Shown: positions 1 through 11,477 of the stretch, piece after piece
Layout of the letters: each line of letters opens with the position of its first letter
Numbering within the stretch: the first letter of the stretch is position 1
Program-made: the position numbers and the translations under genes
Source of the DNA: Saprolegnia diclina VS20
Taxonomy: Eukaryota; Oomycota; Saprolegniomycetes; Saprolegniales; Saprolegniaceae
Direction of reading: 5' to 3'
Length of the DNA stretch: 37,006 nt
Assembly: GCF_000281045.1 (NCBI RefSeq)
Contig: NW_008246076.1
Span: 497,717-534,722, forward strand
The notes under the pieces: model-generated
The model's database searches: none
Seen by the model: only the letters and a program-made list of their open reading frames with translations
What the model was told of the DNA's origin: nothing

Positions 1-644
1 GAGATAGAAAACGTACGTGAGGTCGAGGCCGCTAAGCGCTTCCGCGACGACGAGCGGCCCAAAGACGTCTTGGACCTGTTTGGGCGACGTCAAATATGCC
101 GGCACGCTTGGCATTGCGTGGCTTCTTGATGTGGGCCAAGACCTTCTCGAAGAATACCTCGGGCCGAAGGGCCTGCGCGGGCACCGTGGCGTCGCGGATC
201 GCCTTGAACTCCTGTTGCAGCGGCGTGAGCTGCAATGCGGGCGCTTGTGGCGTGCTTGGTGCACAGTTGGCTTTAGCCACCTTGAGCGGAGTATTGACCG
301 CCTTGAGCGAAACTGTTGGCTGCCTTCTCCTTCTTGGCCGTCTTCTTGCGCTGCGCCAAGATGGCCGCGTAGTTGATTTCGCCGTAAAACTCGGGGTTTG
401 CCGTCTCGTGCTCAGCGGCAGTCGTTGGACGCGTGACCGGCGCAGCAACGCTTGGTCTGCCGGCCTTGATTCGAAGACGCCAGTCGTTGCTGCTGGGCGC
501 CTTGCCTTTGCCATCTTGACGAGCACGGGAGCGTGCAGCCGCGTTGCACGACGGCGCGCACAAGGATCTGGCGGCTTGGTGTCGGACGAAGCCGCCTCGA
601 GCAACGTAGTCTGTTCCTTCTTCTCTTTCCACTGCGCAGCATGA
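1..644 (-). CDS. Unidentified frame-disrupted coding stretch, runs off the left edge
   Basis: Three minus-strand reading frames in succession give protein-like text, but no single frame stays open. From about 630 to 520 one frame encodes a Lys/Glu-rich stretch (WKEKKEQTTLLEAASSDTKP). A second frame takes over to about 340 (EHETANPEFYGEINYAAILA). The first frame then resumes (LTPLQQEFKAIRDATVPAQA, then FFEKVLAHIKKPRNAKRAGI). From about 75 down to 1 a third frame reads VQDVFGPLVVAEALSGLDLT. I could not place GT-AG introns that explain all the shifts; one possible acceptor (CTGCGCAG) lies near 640. It may be an intron-containing gene I failed to resolve, a decaying gene, or a gene with indel errors in the assembly. 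I do not recognise the product. The 3' end lies outside the window. Confidence 0.3.
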
Positions 645-649
645 CAACT

Positions 650-2184
650 AGTCTACTGGTGCAGCCTACACGTACATCATGTCGTGTGAGCACAGAGATG
701 GTAGACGTACATGAGGTTGGTCGTTCTCGACGAATGTGAAAAAGCTCAAGGGCAATCTCGGGTCGGAGCCCTCGGTGGCGTGGCTCGGTGGTGGTCCGCG
801 GCTACATATGCCTCTCTCGAGCCCCGCCTTGGATGCTGCGCAATGACCTTTTCCTTTTCCACTCCGACTGCAAGTGCGAGGTCGCCTTTGACACGCCTGG
901 CTTGTTGGGTGATTCTAGTACTAACACCTATATAGTCATTACGTGACTAAAAGAACGCAAGTTGAACTTGACAAGGGAAAGGCAACTCGAGTTTCTGCAT
1001 CAAATGGCGGCAGCTCATGGTGGCGGGTTCTCGATGACTGAGAACGGTCCCATGCCAATCTCTTCAGTCGACATGAGGAGATTATGCAAATACGATACAC
1101 ATCACGCGTACGACTGCCGTACTTGAGCACGGTTGTACGTTGGTACAACACTCCTCTCTCGCCTCGGTGTTAAAAGGGTACATTTGTAGCAAACTAAGTG
1201 ATTTTCTTCAATGGAGCGCGGTCTTTCACATTGTACTACGACTATACGACGACAGCCAAGGCTCTGAGGCCACACGCGAGGCCTACGATCCTATGCGACA
1301 CGGTGGAATGTGGATGATAGAGTCGACGGCAAGGCTCAAGCGTCGAGTTGAAGGCCGTTGGAACCAATGCTTGGGAGTACGCGCGATTGCAATACGTTCC
1401 GGTGCGCCTCCAAATAGGGCTGTTAGCGCATCTCCACCCGACGATACAATGCCACGCATCCTCAGGTCAAGTCGACCGCGACGCTGCAGCGAGATCGAAG
1501 CCGACTCGACCTTGGCTCGGGTTTGTCAACGCCAGCACCAGTCGGTCGGCGCCGTCTCGGCACCGCCTCTACTCGGCTCGACTCGGCATGCACCTCGCTC
1601 GAGACGTTGATCAACGGCGGCTCAGGTTTTATTATTACCACTAGCCTGGTACCACCTCCCGACCACCCAACAAGGTGAATACACGCCGACGGCTTTGCCC
1701 CCAAGCAAGTTAAACTTGCCTTGGCACGCAAAGTCCTCCAATGCGTCAGTGAAAATGGTTAGAGACACCTGCAGGTGCCGTTACAGTAGCATGAAATTGC
1801 GTCGCGCAAGTCGGCGAGTACGCGGAATAAGATTTCGAAACGAAAACTCAATGCGACATCGCCGTGTAGAGGACACTCGATCTGGAATTGGAACGTCGTC
1901 CGTCACAGAAAAGATTGTTCATGCTAGTACGATAGCACTCGATTAATGTTTTAGCGTGCAGCTCCGCCGAGGCTCATGGCAGCGACTCACGTTTGGACGA
2001 GAAGTCCGTCAAATTGTACTAGGGGTAGGTCTTCCACCGGGGACTGCAGTGAACAAAAGGCGCGCGAACCTAACCATACCTCTTCTATTCATTGACTGGA
2101 CAACGATCGACGCCACTGGATGCTTCCGGAAGACGTCCAACAATACTGCCTCCAAGGCTATTGCTGCCCGGATATGTTGCTTTA
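650..2184. other. Intergenic, no supported gene
   Basis: This stretch of about 1.5 kb has many short open frames on both strands. None has a recognisable motif, a credible splice pattern, or the codon character of the neighbouring genes. It contains several ctagtac-like words and AT-richer patches. It includes the downstream flank of family member A. I see no RNA gene or repeat array. Confidence 0.5.
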
Positions 2185-4040
2185 TTACATGCACCACTGG
2201 GACTGGACGGTGGGTCGTGCAATGCTGAGAGGGGACGCAATGGACGTTCTGAGAGGCTTTCCGAGTGTGACCGAGGCAAAGGTTTGGGCCAACGGACGTT
2301 TGAGCTCGTTGACAATGTAGCGCGACGGCGACGCGGCGTCCGGAATCGCTGCGTGGTGGCGCGAAGCAGCGCCGTCCAAACTGCACATGAGACTCAATCG
2401 GATCTTGGCTTGGAGAACATCGTTTTCGTAGCAGAGGAGGAAGACATCGGCGGCGCGGCTGCAAATCGCAGGCGACGCTTGGTACTTTGGGTTGAGCTCG
2501 AGGATCGAGTAGAGCGTGCCACCCAGTGAAACGAGGTCGTCGTCGTCGTCTTTTCTCCAGCGATGGACGCCGAGAGCTGCAAGCAAAAGCCGGTTCTTGA
2601 AGTTGTTGTTGCGCCAGCTTGTGTAGAAGGACCGACTGAGCGGTGCAACTTTTCGAGGGCCTGGAACTAGCGTATCAGAGTACAGTCGATATGACCAGTG
2701 ACGTACGCAGATAGGGCGCACCAAAGCCGTAGAGCAGCGGCATGGAACCCATGAGAACCATGTAAAAGACGGCGACAGGAAAGACTTCAATCGCTTTGTC
2801 TTGGTCCGTGAGAAGACACTCGAGGAGATAGCTGTACGTGGATAGAAAGAAGCTCACGTTGCTGCCAAGCCACGTCAGGAGTGGGCCGTAGATCGAGACG
2901 ACGACCGCCAACAGCGTCGGGTCGACTTGAGAAAAGCGATGCTCGTTGCCGCAGCGCTTGAGCCAGCGCGAGACGAGGCAGATCGCCGCATACGCAATCC
3001 AAACCTAACAGCAACAAGGCTAAAAGCGAAAATAAGAGCTTAGTCGTACGACGCGGGAGAGGTATAAAAACGAGATGAGCAGCAGCGGAATGTCTTGGTT
3101 TTGGCTCGATTGAAGAATGGCCACGCCGAGCGTATCCGAGCTGATCCAAATGTCGAGCAGAAAGGCGACGGCGACGTTGGAGTTCATAAGAACCAGCGCT
3201 GTCGGGTCGCCAAGCACGACCACGTAGCGCCACGCACCCGCATTTTTCAAGTCGGTGCGGTGCCCATGGACAGCAAGAACGCGCTCCAGCTGGACGTACG
3301 GGCCATAATACCGGCGCCAGAGCAGCAGCAGAACGTAGCACGTCAGACACAGTCGATAGAGTAGCTTGAGCCAAAGCCACTCGGGGTACGAGTAGATGCG
3401 GAGGACGTAGTACAAGGTGTACGTGCCGGTGGTGTCGCGACCGAGCATGTCATCGCCTGCGACAAGCCAGATGCATGCTTCGCCGAGGTTGATCGTTAGC
3501 ATGCGCGTGTGACCGCAAATGCCTCGATGGTTCCAGCTGGTATCGTTATGGTCGGTGGCGGCAAACTCACACAGCAGCGATCGCATGCTCTCTCCAAAAT
3601 AGATGGAACCGGGCAGCCCGACGAGGAAGTGACGATGGCAGTCGTCGGCGGACATGGCCGGTGTGTTGGCTGTCTGCACCGTCATTCGCAGCACGTGTAC
3701 GCTGTGGGTCGTGTTGACGCCGAAGGTCGCACCGAGGGGCAGCGAGATGCGGTTGTACAGGCGCTGGTAGCGTGCCAAGGCCGAGGTGTTGAACGCTGTA
3801 AAGTTGGATGGCAACGTTGGGATGTTGGGGTCGATGTCCCACGGCCATGGCTCGGAGAGGTACGCCTTGAGCGGCTAGGGCACATTAAACAGTGCTTGCA
3901 TATTCATGGGGTACCAAGGAGGCGAGGTTGGTGAGCATGATGAGACTGATTGCTAGCGCAGTGCGGTGCCGCTTGAAGCGCGGTGGCTTCTTGGCCGCAC
4001 GCACCAGCTCGGACGTCGGTCCTACCTTGGAGCTTTCCAT
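2185..4040 (-). CDS. Multi-pass membrane protein family, member A (unknown function)
   Basis: Exons on the minus strand are 4040-3915, 3874-3050, 3004-2707 and 2666-2185; introns of 40, 45 and 40 nt all end TAG. The product is 576 aa. The start is the ATG of MESSKVGPTS, matching the 36-45 codon first exons of the paralogues. It has a basic N-terminus, then TM1 (AISLIMLTNLASL), then PLKAYLSE, which opens a loop of about 190 residues. That loop has sequons (NFT, NTS, NTT, NDT), the FLVGLPG motif and four cysteines shared by most members. TM2 (WLWLKLLYRL) follows, then VLGDPTA at about residue 262, further TM segments, and a C-terminal domain with NNNFKNRLLL, CSRAADVFLLCY and KIRLSLMCSLD, ending QSQWCM. 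It is the most divergent member, at the array edge, head-to-head with B across about 700 bp. I know no named family for it; I infer a surface membrane protein. Confidence 0.85.
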
Positions 4041-4738
4041 ACTCCGACGTTGGACGTTGCGTTTTGCAGGTTGGCGAATGGTTTCTATTTGGGTCAAACC
4101 ACCCCGCGAAACCTCCAGAAAGGGTGGCATTGTCCGATGGCCGGCCGGATGACATCTCCTAATCTTGGATTGACATCTCCAACGGACGAAAACGAGTGGC
4201 TACGAACTGCTGGACATTCCTCAAGCGACTGGGTGGTGGGCTAGGGCAGTTGGGAAAATACGTTCTCGGTCGAGGGCGATCAAGCCAATGCTGCATCTTG
4301 CACAGCTGTCAGCTTGTGTGCAAGAAAGGATATTTTATTGTGCCTTTGGTGCAAGGAATGGTCCGATCCGTGCTCCAGGTCCACGCATTGAGGTCCACGT
4401 TTCATGCAACCTGCAAGGGTCGTACAGCGAAGGAACATTCCCTGCCAAGCCCACCGGTCGTGCTGTGTTGTCATTAAAGATGTCGGTCGCCCTTCTCAAG
4501 AAAGCTACCATGCCCCAAGAAGTAACTGCTCCATGGGCCATTTCAGTGCTCGGGAGGAGTGCAACCTGTGCTATTGCGCTGGAGTTCACACTGTGGGCTC
4601 GAACAATGTACCTCCGCGAATTCCTAGCTCTTTGCTCCGCGACGGACAAACGCCGTGCTGTCAAGTGACGACCGCTGACTTCTTTGAAACTGGCCGTTTC
4701 TCCACACCAACCTCGGGGCTATTTACAGCGACGCAAGG
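4041..4738. promoter_or_regulatory. Divergent intergenic region between members A and B
   Basis: A (minus) and B (plus) start at either end of this stretch of about 700 bp, so it should hold both promoters. I see no TATA box or CCAAT pair at a convincing position. The word gacatctcc occurs twice near 4151 and 4170. No open frame in it resembles the flanking genes. Confidence 0.45.
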
Positions 4739-6449
4739 ATGCGCGGCACCAAGATCGTACCAGGTCCGTGCCGCGCCGCGGTGCTGCGTTCGTACTGCAG
4801 CGTCCAGTACCACCGCGGTCTCGCAGCCATGAGTCTCCTTCTCTCAGCGTCCCTCGTCGCCATGGTACATTGCGCCTAGGACCAAGCTCAAGCTCATGTG
4901 CATGTAGCCGTTTGAAGCCTACATTTCCGAGACACTGCCATGGGCGACCGCGTTGCCCGTGGCCCATGACCTGAGCAACCTAACGCTCTTCAACCAAACG
5001 GCCCTCGCAACGCACCAAGCGCTCTACTCGCACTCGACGCTGCCCGACGGCGCGACCTATGTGTTCGATGTTTCGCGCAATGCCCACGTGTGCCGACATG
5101 CCCTGTCGACCACGAGCAGCTCCCTGAGTCTCCCGGGGGTCCTCTTCTACGGCAGCGCGATGGCCGACCTCTTGCGGTCGTTTGCCCACGACTCGGTCAG
5201 TGGTGCGTGGCATCTACGGGGCACGTGTGTCGTTGTGCGTTTTATCACACTGCCATTGGCACACCAATGCATTTGGCTTACAAGAGATGGCTCTCTCGAC
5301 AGCGCGGAGTATACGCTGACGTATGCGCTAACGCAATACCCCTACCCGGCGCTCATCTGGTTCAAATTTTGGTGGCGGGCGGGCACGACGGTGCTGCTCC
5401 TCGGCTTGCTCTGGCGACGTTATTTTGGCCCGCTAATGGGCTTGGCGCGCACCCTGGCCGTGTACGGCCATCACAATGACTTGGCGCCTGTCTGTACGTG
5501 GCGCTACGAGCTCATTGCAGGCGACCCAACCGCACCCTTGCTCGTGGACCCGCTGGTCGTTAGCGCCTTCTTTGTCGATTTTACTCTGAGTCCGCACATG
5601 GTGGCCGTCGCCGTGCTTCGGTTGCTTCAAGTGACAGACATTGGCGCGTTGTGCAAAGCGGCCATCTACCTCTTCCGCATGGTACACGCCGGGGGCCTTT
5701 TCATTGACCTTTTTAACGTCCGAATCTCGTAGGTTTGGTTTGCCTGCTTCTCGCTTGTCGCGGTCAACAAGCTGCTCAAGCGCTATCGCCTCGAACACGT
5801 CTTTACAGAAGTCGACCCGATGTGGCTCGGCCTCACGGTGCTGGTCGTTGGCCCGCTTGTTTGGGTCACCAACGTAGCGCTTCCGAGCTTCTTGGACGCC
5901 TATCGCTACCTCCTCGTATGCTGGTATACCAACGACCGTGTTCAAATCGAAGTCGCGGTCGCCGGCACCGTCTATATTCTCATCATTGCAACGATTCCGC
6001 TCTGCTTTGGCCTGCGTCCAGCGCCCTGTCGACGCCGACGCGTGCAGCGGGTGCGCTACAGCAGCTTTTTGTACAACTCGACCAAAAATCGCGTGCTTTT
6101 TTCGCTCGTGCCGGCGCTGCGCGGCAAGGACGACAAGGACATGGGCGGCTCGATCTATCAGCTGTTTCGTCGCTGCGCCCGCGCCAAGGCCCTCCCGGTT
6201 GTCAACACGCGAGGAACCGACTGCTACCTGCTTTGCTACTGCAACAACTTGCTGCACTCCAAGATTCGTTTGAGTCTCATAGCGCATCTCGACCTTCAGA
6301 GCAGTGACCATATCGTTGAGATTGTACCGGGCGCGAGTGCCTACTGCTTCAACTACCTTGTCGTTCCCGACCACGAGGCAGCAGCCGATCAAAAGGTGTT
6401 TCGGCCGCAGCTTTTGTGTTCCCTGAATGCGTCGCCGTGGTGTATGTGA
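4739..6449 (+). CDS. Multi-pass membrane protein family, member B (unknown function)
   Basis: Exons are 4739-4864, 4908-5681 and 5733-6449; introns are 43 and 51 nt, both ending GTAG. The product is 538 aa. The start ATG gives a 42-codon first exon, the same length as in A. The third intron found in most paralogues is missing, so exon 3 runs uninterrupted to the stop. Recognisable family features are PFEAYISE after TM1, the long ectodomain (NLT, NQT), TQYPYPALIWFKF at TM2, AGDPTAP, LFRM before intron 2, VWFACFSLV after it, YNSTKNRVLF, and a C-terminus ending ASPWCM. It lacks two of the four ectodomain cysteines (the LGLPG segment reads SLSLPG), so its disulfide pattern probably differs. D is its closest relative here (shared TQYPYP, FRM and LSPH segments). 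A long open frame antisense to it is a shadow. Confidence 0.85.
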
Positions 6450-6849
6450 CTATCAATCGAGTTTCGAATGGGCCCACTTTGCACGAGACATATGATGTAT
6501 TATGTTGTGGGGGCCATAGCTGACTGCGTCGACGGCGTTGCAGATTATTTTGTTTTGTGAGAGTGCGAGCTTTCATGTAGCGAGTCGGGTCACAGGGGGC
6601 GCTCCGTCAACCGCAGACTCCGAGCGACCAAGTGCTATTAACTCATTCCGACACTTTGTATGCAAAGTCGTGACGCTTATTTTGGCAAATTTCACTTCAA
6701 CGTTCAAGACGTTTAAACGATTCGTAGGTGAAGGGGTGGGTGGTGCATACTACGTTTGGCTAATTCATTGTCCTTTCTTGACGCAATCACGAGACGATAG
6801 ACGACAATTTACTGCCGTCGTAGGTTGTACGAGGTGTGCAAGCATCGAA
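6450..6849. other. Convergent intergenic region between members B and C
   Basis: This 400-bp stretch lies between two stop codons of convergent genes, so it should hold the 3' UTRs of both. I see no coding signal and no clear terminator-like hairpin. Confidence 0.5.
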
Positions 6850-8665
6850 TTACAAGCACCAGACCGACGGCTGGGCCGGTTTATGCAGCGCAAAGGAGCT
6901 GACACCTTCTTTGGTCGTCTCAACGAGCTCGTTAAAGTGATACGGCGTCGACGTCGTCGCCTCAAAAATCGCGGTTTCACGCGTGTCGAGGGAGCTCAGA
7001 AAACTGAGGCGAATTTTCTCACGCAGCTCGCCGTGGCGATAACACAGCACAAAGCAGTCGGCGCTCCGGAGGCTAAATGTCGGACAGTTCTTCAAGCGCG
7101 CGCTCGCGTTGTACGCGGCGTACACAGTGCCGCCTCTCGCAATCATGTGAATATTGTTGGTGCGGAACGGACGGAGGAGCGCCAGAAGGATCTGGTTCTT
7201 GAGGTTGTTGTAGCGGTGACTACTGTACGCATGTTGCCTCCGGCGAAAACACCAAAAAAAAACTAGCAGATCCATCATAAGACCATCGAAACGACACTCG
7301 AACCGCACCCCGGCAGTGGACACGCGGAGCGAGGAAGCCATAGAGCACCGGTAGCACCGCGATGAGCAGTGTATAGGCGGTACAGCCGACAACAAGCTCG
7401 TTTTGCGTGGAATGGTTGGTCGATGGCACGAGACACGTAAACATCCACTGGTAAAATACTACGAGGAAGCCGACGTTGCCGCTCAGCCACGAGATGAGCG
7501 GACCATAGAACGCGATCGCGATCGCCACCAACGTCGGGTCGACCTCGGCAAACGAACGTTCCTTCTTCCATTTTTTGAGACAGTACGCCGTGACGCAGAG
7601 GCCGCAGTAGGCAAACCACACCTATGCAATAGTTCAACATCAAAAATGTCAAAATCCAATGGCACGTACCGTCCGCGAGAGATAGACAAAGGTCACAAAC
7701 ATGATGTAGAGGTCGCCGTTCTGGGATGCGCGCAAGACCGCAATGCCGACGTTGGCCGTGCTCAGCCACATGTCGATCAAAAAGGTGGTCGCGACCCACG
7801 GATCCCGCAGAATGATCGCGGTCGGGTCGCCCAACACAAGCTCGTAGCGCCACTCATTCGCGCTCACATCGGTCCTGTGACCGCTCGTTTGCAAGAGATG
7901 CTCCAGATGATAGCAGTGTCGGTAGTATTGCGTCCACATGCGGTACAAGACAAAGATCGTGTTGCCGATGCGGTAGACAAATTTGAACCAGAGATACGCG
8001 TCAAACCGTGTCGCACTGAACGCGTAGGTGAGCGTAAAGAGTCCTTCGGACGCATTACGCACTTTGATCGCATCGCCCGCCTCGAGCCAGAGACACGACC
8101 GGCCAATCTCAATGTTGCAAAAGAGATCGTAGAAACACGAGCCGCGGTGGTGCCATGCTGACGCCGAGACATTGGTCGCGCTCGCGAGGTCGCAGACCAT
8201 GTCGAGTTGGGCGTCCGTGTAGTAGATGACGCCGGGAAGCCCGAGGAGAAACGACTGCAAGCATGTCGCTCTTGGGATCGGCGCGGGCAAGGCAATGGCC
8301 TTGCGGAGCACTTGGACGTCGTTAATGGCGTCTTCGTAGTAGGATGTGCCGGGTACGAGCGTGTAAGCGTTGTACAAGCGCTGGTTCTGCGCCAAGAAAT
8401 CCGTGTTGAACGCCGAGTAATTGGCATACGAAGTGTTGAGGAGCGGCGGTGCGGACCACGGAACGTACTCGGAGAGGTACGCCTTCATGGGCTATCAACA
8501 AATGCAGAGTGTATGAAAGTGGCGGTGATGATTCGGTGTTGGTACCATGGAGGTAATGTTGAAAAGCATTGCGCAGCTGATGGTTAGCGCGATACGATTG
8601 CGACGCACGCCAAAGCTGCGCACGTCGGCCCACGCGGGCGAACTGATGTCGGCGACCTTGGCCAT
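6850..8665 (-). CDS. Multi-pass membrane protein family, member C (unknown function)
   Basis: Minus-strand exons are 8665-8546, 8491-7670, 7621-7309 and 7262-6850, giving 555 aa. Introns are 54, 48 and 46 nt. The third donor (GTGCGG at 7308) is my choice; GTGTCC 15 nt upstream also keeps frame. Exon 1 encodes MAKVADISSP, a basic patch (RRNR) and TM1. Exon 2 has PMKAYLSE, sequons NTS/NYS/NVS/NAS, all four family cysteines, FLLGLPGVIYY, TM2 (YLWFKFVYRIG), LVLGDPTAII and VYLSRT. Exon 3 begins VWFAYCGLC and includes VDPTLVAI and YGPLISWLSGNVGFL. Exon 4 has RSADCFVLCY and ends PSVWCL. C, E and F form a subgroup. The end of exon 2 and intron 2 are nearly identical to those of E although the two genes face opposite ways. 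Confidence 0.85.
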
Positions 8666-8771
8666 CCTTGCTACAGGCGCTCTCTATCTTGAGGGTCCGT
8701 TACGCATCTATTCCAAGCAATGTTTGGACCAACGGTATCGCGCGCCAATGGAGAAACAAATCACAGGGTGC

Positions 8772-8788
8772 TCAGTTTCAGTTTCTGT
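8772..8788. repeat. 17-bp direct repeat, left copy (probable target-site duplication)
   Basis: TCAGTTTCAGTTTCTGT occurs here and again, identically, at 9055-9071. The copies bracket exactly the 266-nt segment with the tRNA-like head, which is what a LINE-mobilised SINE insertion leaves. Confidence 0.6.
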
Positions 8789-9054
8789 TGTTGAAATGAG
8801 TCTTTCGAATTTTACGGATTAAGGGTCCTATTTCTAGGGTCGTCCGGCCTCCAACCTAATTTCCGGTAGGCACGAATTTCCGGCATATGTCGTTTTCATC
8901 TTGCTTCTTCCTTGTGTTCCTTGTGGCACTTGCCGAGCGTGGCCTTATTATGGTGACCGTCTTCAGTGACATTCGTGTCCGGATGGGGGGGGAAATCCGG
9001 ATAGAAAAATCGGCGCGTCGGGTTCGAACCGGCGACCTCGGGAGGCAGAAGCAG
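8789..9054 (-). mobile_element. tRNA-derived SINE-like element, probably 5'-truncated
   Basis: Read on the minus strand, the element starts at 9054 with sequence like the 3' half of a long-variable-arm (Leu/Ser-type) tRNA. A CCTC-CC-GAGG hairpin fits a variable arm. It is followed by a T-arm with the B-box-like GGTTCGAACCC and then acceptor-like GCGCCGA. About 220 nt of unrelated body follows, including two copies of CCGGAAATT and a C-run near 8986. No A box or 5' tRNA half is present, so the head is incomplete. A perfect 17-bp direct repeat flanks the segment. Alternatives are an unrelated insertion, or a decayed tRNA fragment with chance repeats. No ORF is expected in a SINE and none is seen. 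Confidence 0.5.
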
Positions 9055-9071
9055 TCAGTTTCAGTTTCTGT
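9055..9071. repeat. 17-bp direct repeat, right copy (probable target-site duplication)
   Basis: Identical to 8772-8788; it abuts the tRNA-like head of the SINE-like element. Confidence 0.6.
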
Positions 9072-9534
9072 GCTCGAAACCGGACAGCTCGCTTTGATTA
9101 TCTAAAAGCTAGCCAATCAAATAAAAAAACTTTTGATTTGCTACCTTTTGGCCAATCAGAGAGCATTAAGTGGTTTTGGGCACAGAACCTGTGCGGGTTT
9201 GGAATTTTACCCGGCATAGCGAGTGCGGTGCGGTGGAAACAATGTGTCTTTGAACTCGAAGATTTACCTTCATTTATAGAGACGGCTGCGGCGTGTCGAC
9301 TCGTAGCGACTTGCTACGGAACGGCGAGGCGTGCGGATGGCAGCGCATTGAAGACGGAACAAAGTAAAGTGGTCGCAGCGCTTGATAACAAAAAATAATG
9401 ACAGGAATCATTATCACCGAAAATCCAAGCAGGTGCCTCTGTCAAATGATGAGTGCCCAAGACAAATGCTCCTTCCGGTCCTCGTGCAAAAACTCTTTTT
9501 GCCCAAGACAGCCTGCCTATATTTAGCTGTTTTC

Positions 9535-11477
9535 ATGCTTGGCGCCAAGGTGGCGGCGAGCCCGACGCTGGACACCCTCCAACTGGCAACGCGTCGGCGC
9601 CACAAGCTTCGACATGACCCGTGCCTCTTCATCGTGAGCCTCTTCATCTCCATCTCGATGATCATTATGGTGCGGTGACCCATGCAACCGCAATATGATC
9701 TTATATTCGATACAATCCTATATATATGTAGCCGCTGGAGGCGTACGTCTCCGAGATGTTTCCGTGGACTGCCCCCGCGCCGTTCAACCCGCCATTTGCG
9801 ACGTTTGCAGAGTTCAACGTCTCGACGCTAGCTACCGCCCAAGCGCTCTACAATCGAGATACGCTGCCAAGGGGTGCTCCCTACGTCGCCAACCCAGAGC
9901 GCAACAGCTACGTGCTTCGACGTCTCGTCCGCCCTCTCAATACCTCGTCTCTGATGAACGACTCGAGAGGGTGCTAGACGGCTTTTCTCGTGGGACTGCC
10001 CGGCGTCGTTTTTTATGGTCCCGCCATGAACGATATTTTGTGCACATTTGCAGCATCGCGGGGCGAGTTGCTGTCGCCGACCCCTGGGACTTGCTTGACT
10101 GTGACGTTTCTCTCGCTTCCGATCGCCAACGAGTGTCTATGGCTCCAGCGTGGAAACGACTTGGCCATGACGAATCACAGTGGTGATTTTACGTTGACGT
10201 TTGCGCTGACGCAGTACCCGTACCCGTGGTTGCTCTGGCTCAAATTTGTCACCCGCGTTGTCTCTACAAGTGCCATTTTGCACTGTCTTTGGTTCAAGTA
10301 CTACCGCCATTACTTTTCACATGCTCGCTTTATTCGCCAAAATGGACATCAGAACAACCTCAAGAAAAAATATGTGTGGCGCTACCACCTCATTGCGGGC
10401 GACCCAACCGTGATCCTCGTCACCACCCCGGTGGTTGTCGGTGGTTTCTTTATGGATTTGTGTCTCTCGCCCCATGTAATCGCTGCGTCTGTGCTCAAAT
10501 TACTGCAGATCAACAACATCACGACGCTCCTTAGCGCGGCGCTCTATCTCTTTCGCATGGTATATATTGTGGGATGTACAATGTGTCGTGATGACAACAT
10601 TCTAGGTCTGGATCGCATATATGTCGCTCTGTGTCACCTCGTATGGTCTCAAAAAGTACCGCAAAGAGCATGTGTTTGCCGAAGTTGATCCGACGCTCAT
10701 GACGGTCACGATTGTGTTTTACGGGCCGTTCATTTGGCTCCTCGGCGGGTTTGTCCCATACTTTCTCGAGTGGTGCCAATGGCTCTTGGTGTGCATCGAG
10801 CCAGCGCCCGCGGAGCGCATCGAAATCGTCTTTGTTGGTAGCGTCTACATTGTCCTCGTGGCCTGGCTCCCGCTCTCGTACGGCTTTGCCGCCGGGTATC
10901 GCCGTTCTGGTATGGTATTTTCATTTTGCGCAATATTTGGGAGTTGACTTTTCGTGATGATATGGATACGGGATATTTTGAGAACTTGAGATAGACTATG
11001 ATATGCTATATGGTAGGCAAGCCCCGGCACGACGCATTGACCAATTTTGCTGGCTACGCAAGCTTCAAGTACAACTCGCTCAAGAACCGAGCACTCTTCA
11101 CCGTCGCTCATCCGCTCCGCACCAGCGACGCCAAGTTGGGCACATCGTATGGCGGCCTCATGTATGCTCTGTTCGATTGGAACCCGCGGTACAAGGCGGT
11201 GCCGACCATGAACCTCCGCGGCGCCGACTGCTTCCTTCTCTGCTACTGCAACGACCACCTAGCGTCCAAGATTCGACTAAGTCTTCTGCACGCGCTCGAC
11301 TGCAATATCGACGACCCGCAACGGGCGATTCGGACCAACCCAACGCCGTCGCAGTACCCGGCAAACACACTCGAGATCACGCAGCTCGTGTCTGTACAAG
11401 GGTCGTTCGCGCTACTGCCGTCGCCAGCGCAAATCGCGCTCTCTCGGCCACGCGAGCCATCGCTTTGGTGCATCTAA
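9535..11477 (+). pseudogene. Multi-pass membrane protein family, member D, with one in-frame stop
   Basis: Exons are 9535-9669, 9732-10559, 10606-10909 and 11017-11477; introns are 62, 46 and 107 nt (the last is the longest in the array). The gene has 575 sense-length codons, but codon 127 (9975-9977) is TAG. The stop replaces the variable residue just after the first conserved ectodomain cysteine and before AFLVGLPG. Everything after it stays in the family frame: sequon NHS, TQYPYPWLLW at TM2, AGDPTV, VWIAYMSLC, YNSLKNR, MNLRGADCFLLCY and the end PSLWCI. With no other lesion visible, it may be a very young pseudogene, a sequencing error, or a gene read through at low level. B is the nearest relative. 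Exon 1 (MLGAKVAASP to TM1) is 45 codons. Confidence 0.8.

Larger units (their letters stand above)
8666..9534. promoter_or_regulatory. Divergent region between members C and D, with a SINE-like insert
   Basis: C (minus) and D (plus) diverge across about 870 bp, which must include both promoters. It carries the SINE-like insert at 8789-9054 and two direct CCAATCA boxes at 9113 and 9152, about 400 bp upstream of D. An AT-rich stretch (9117-9135) lies between the boxes. No gene is supported here. Confidence 0.5.

Noticed and set aside
1140-1610. 156-codon plus-strand frame in the left intergenic region
   Set aside because: There is no motif, no paralogue in the window, codon choice is unlike the neighbours, and the Arg/Ser-rich end is typical of a chance frame.
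5433-6392. Long minus-strand open frame (about 319 codons) opposite member B
   Set aside because: It is exactly antisense to the conserved exons of B and has no motif; the GC-rich codon pattern leaves the opposite strand open. The same applies to antisense frames opposite C, E, F, G and H.
9010-9050. A complete functional tRNA gene
   Set aside because: Only a variable arm, T-arm and acceptor-like 3' end are visible. There is no D-arm/A box and no matching 5' acceptor strand, so it is scored as a SINE head or fragment.
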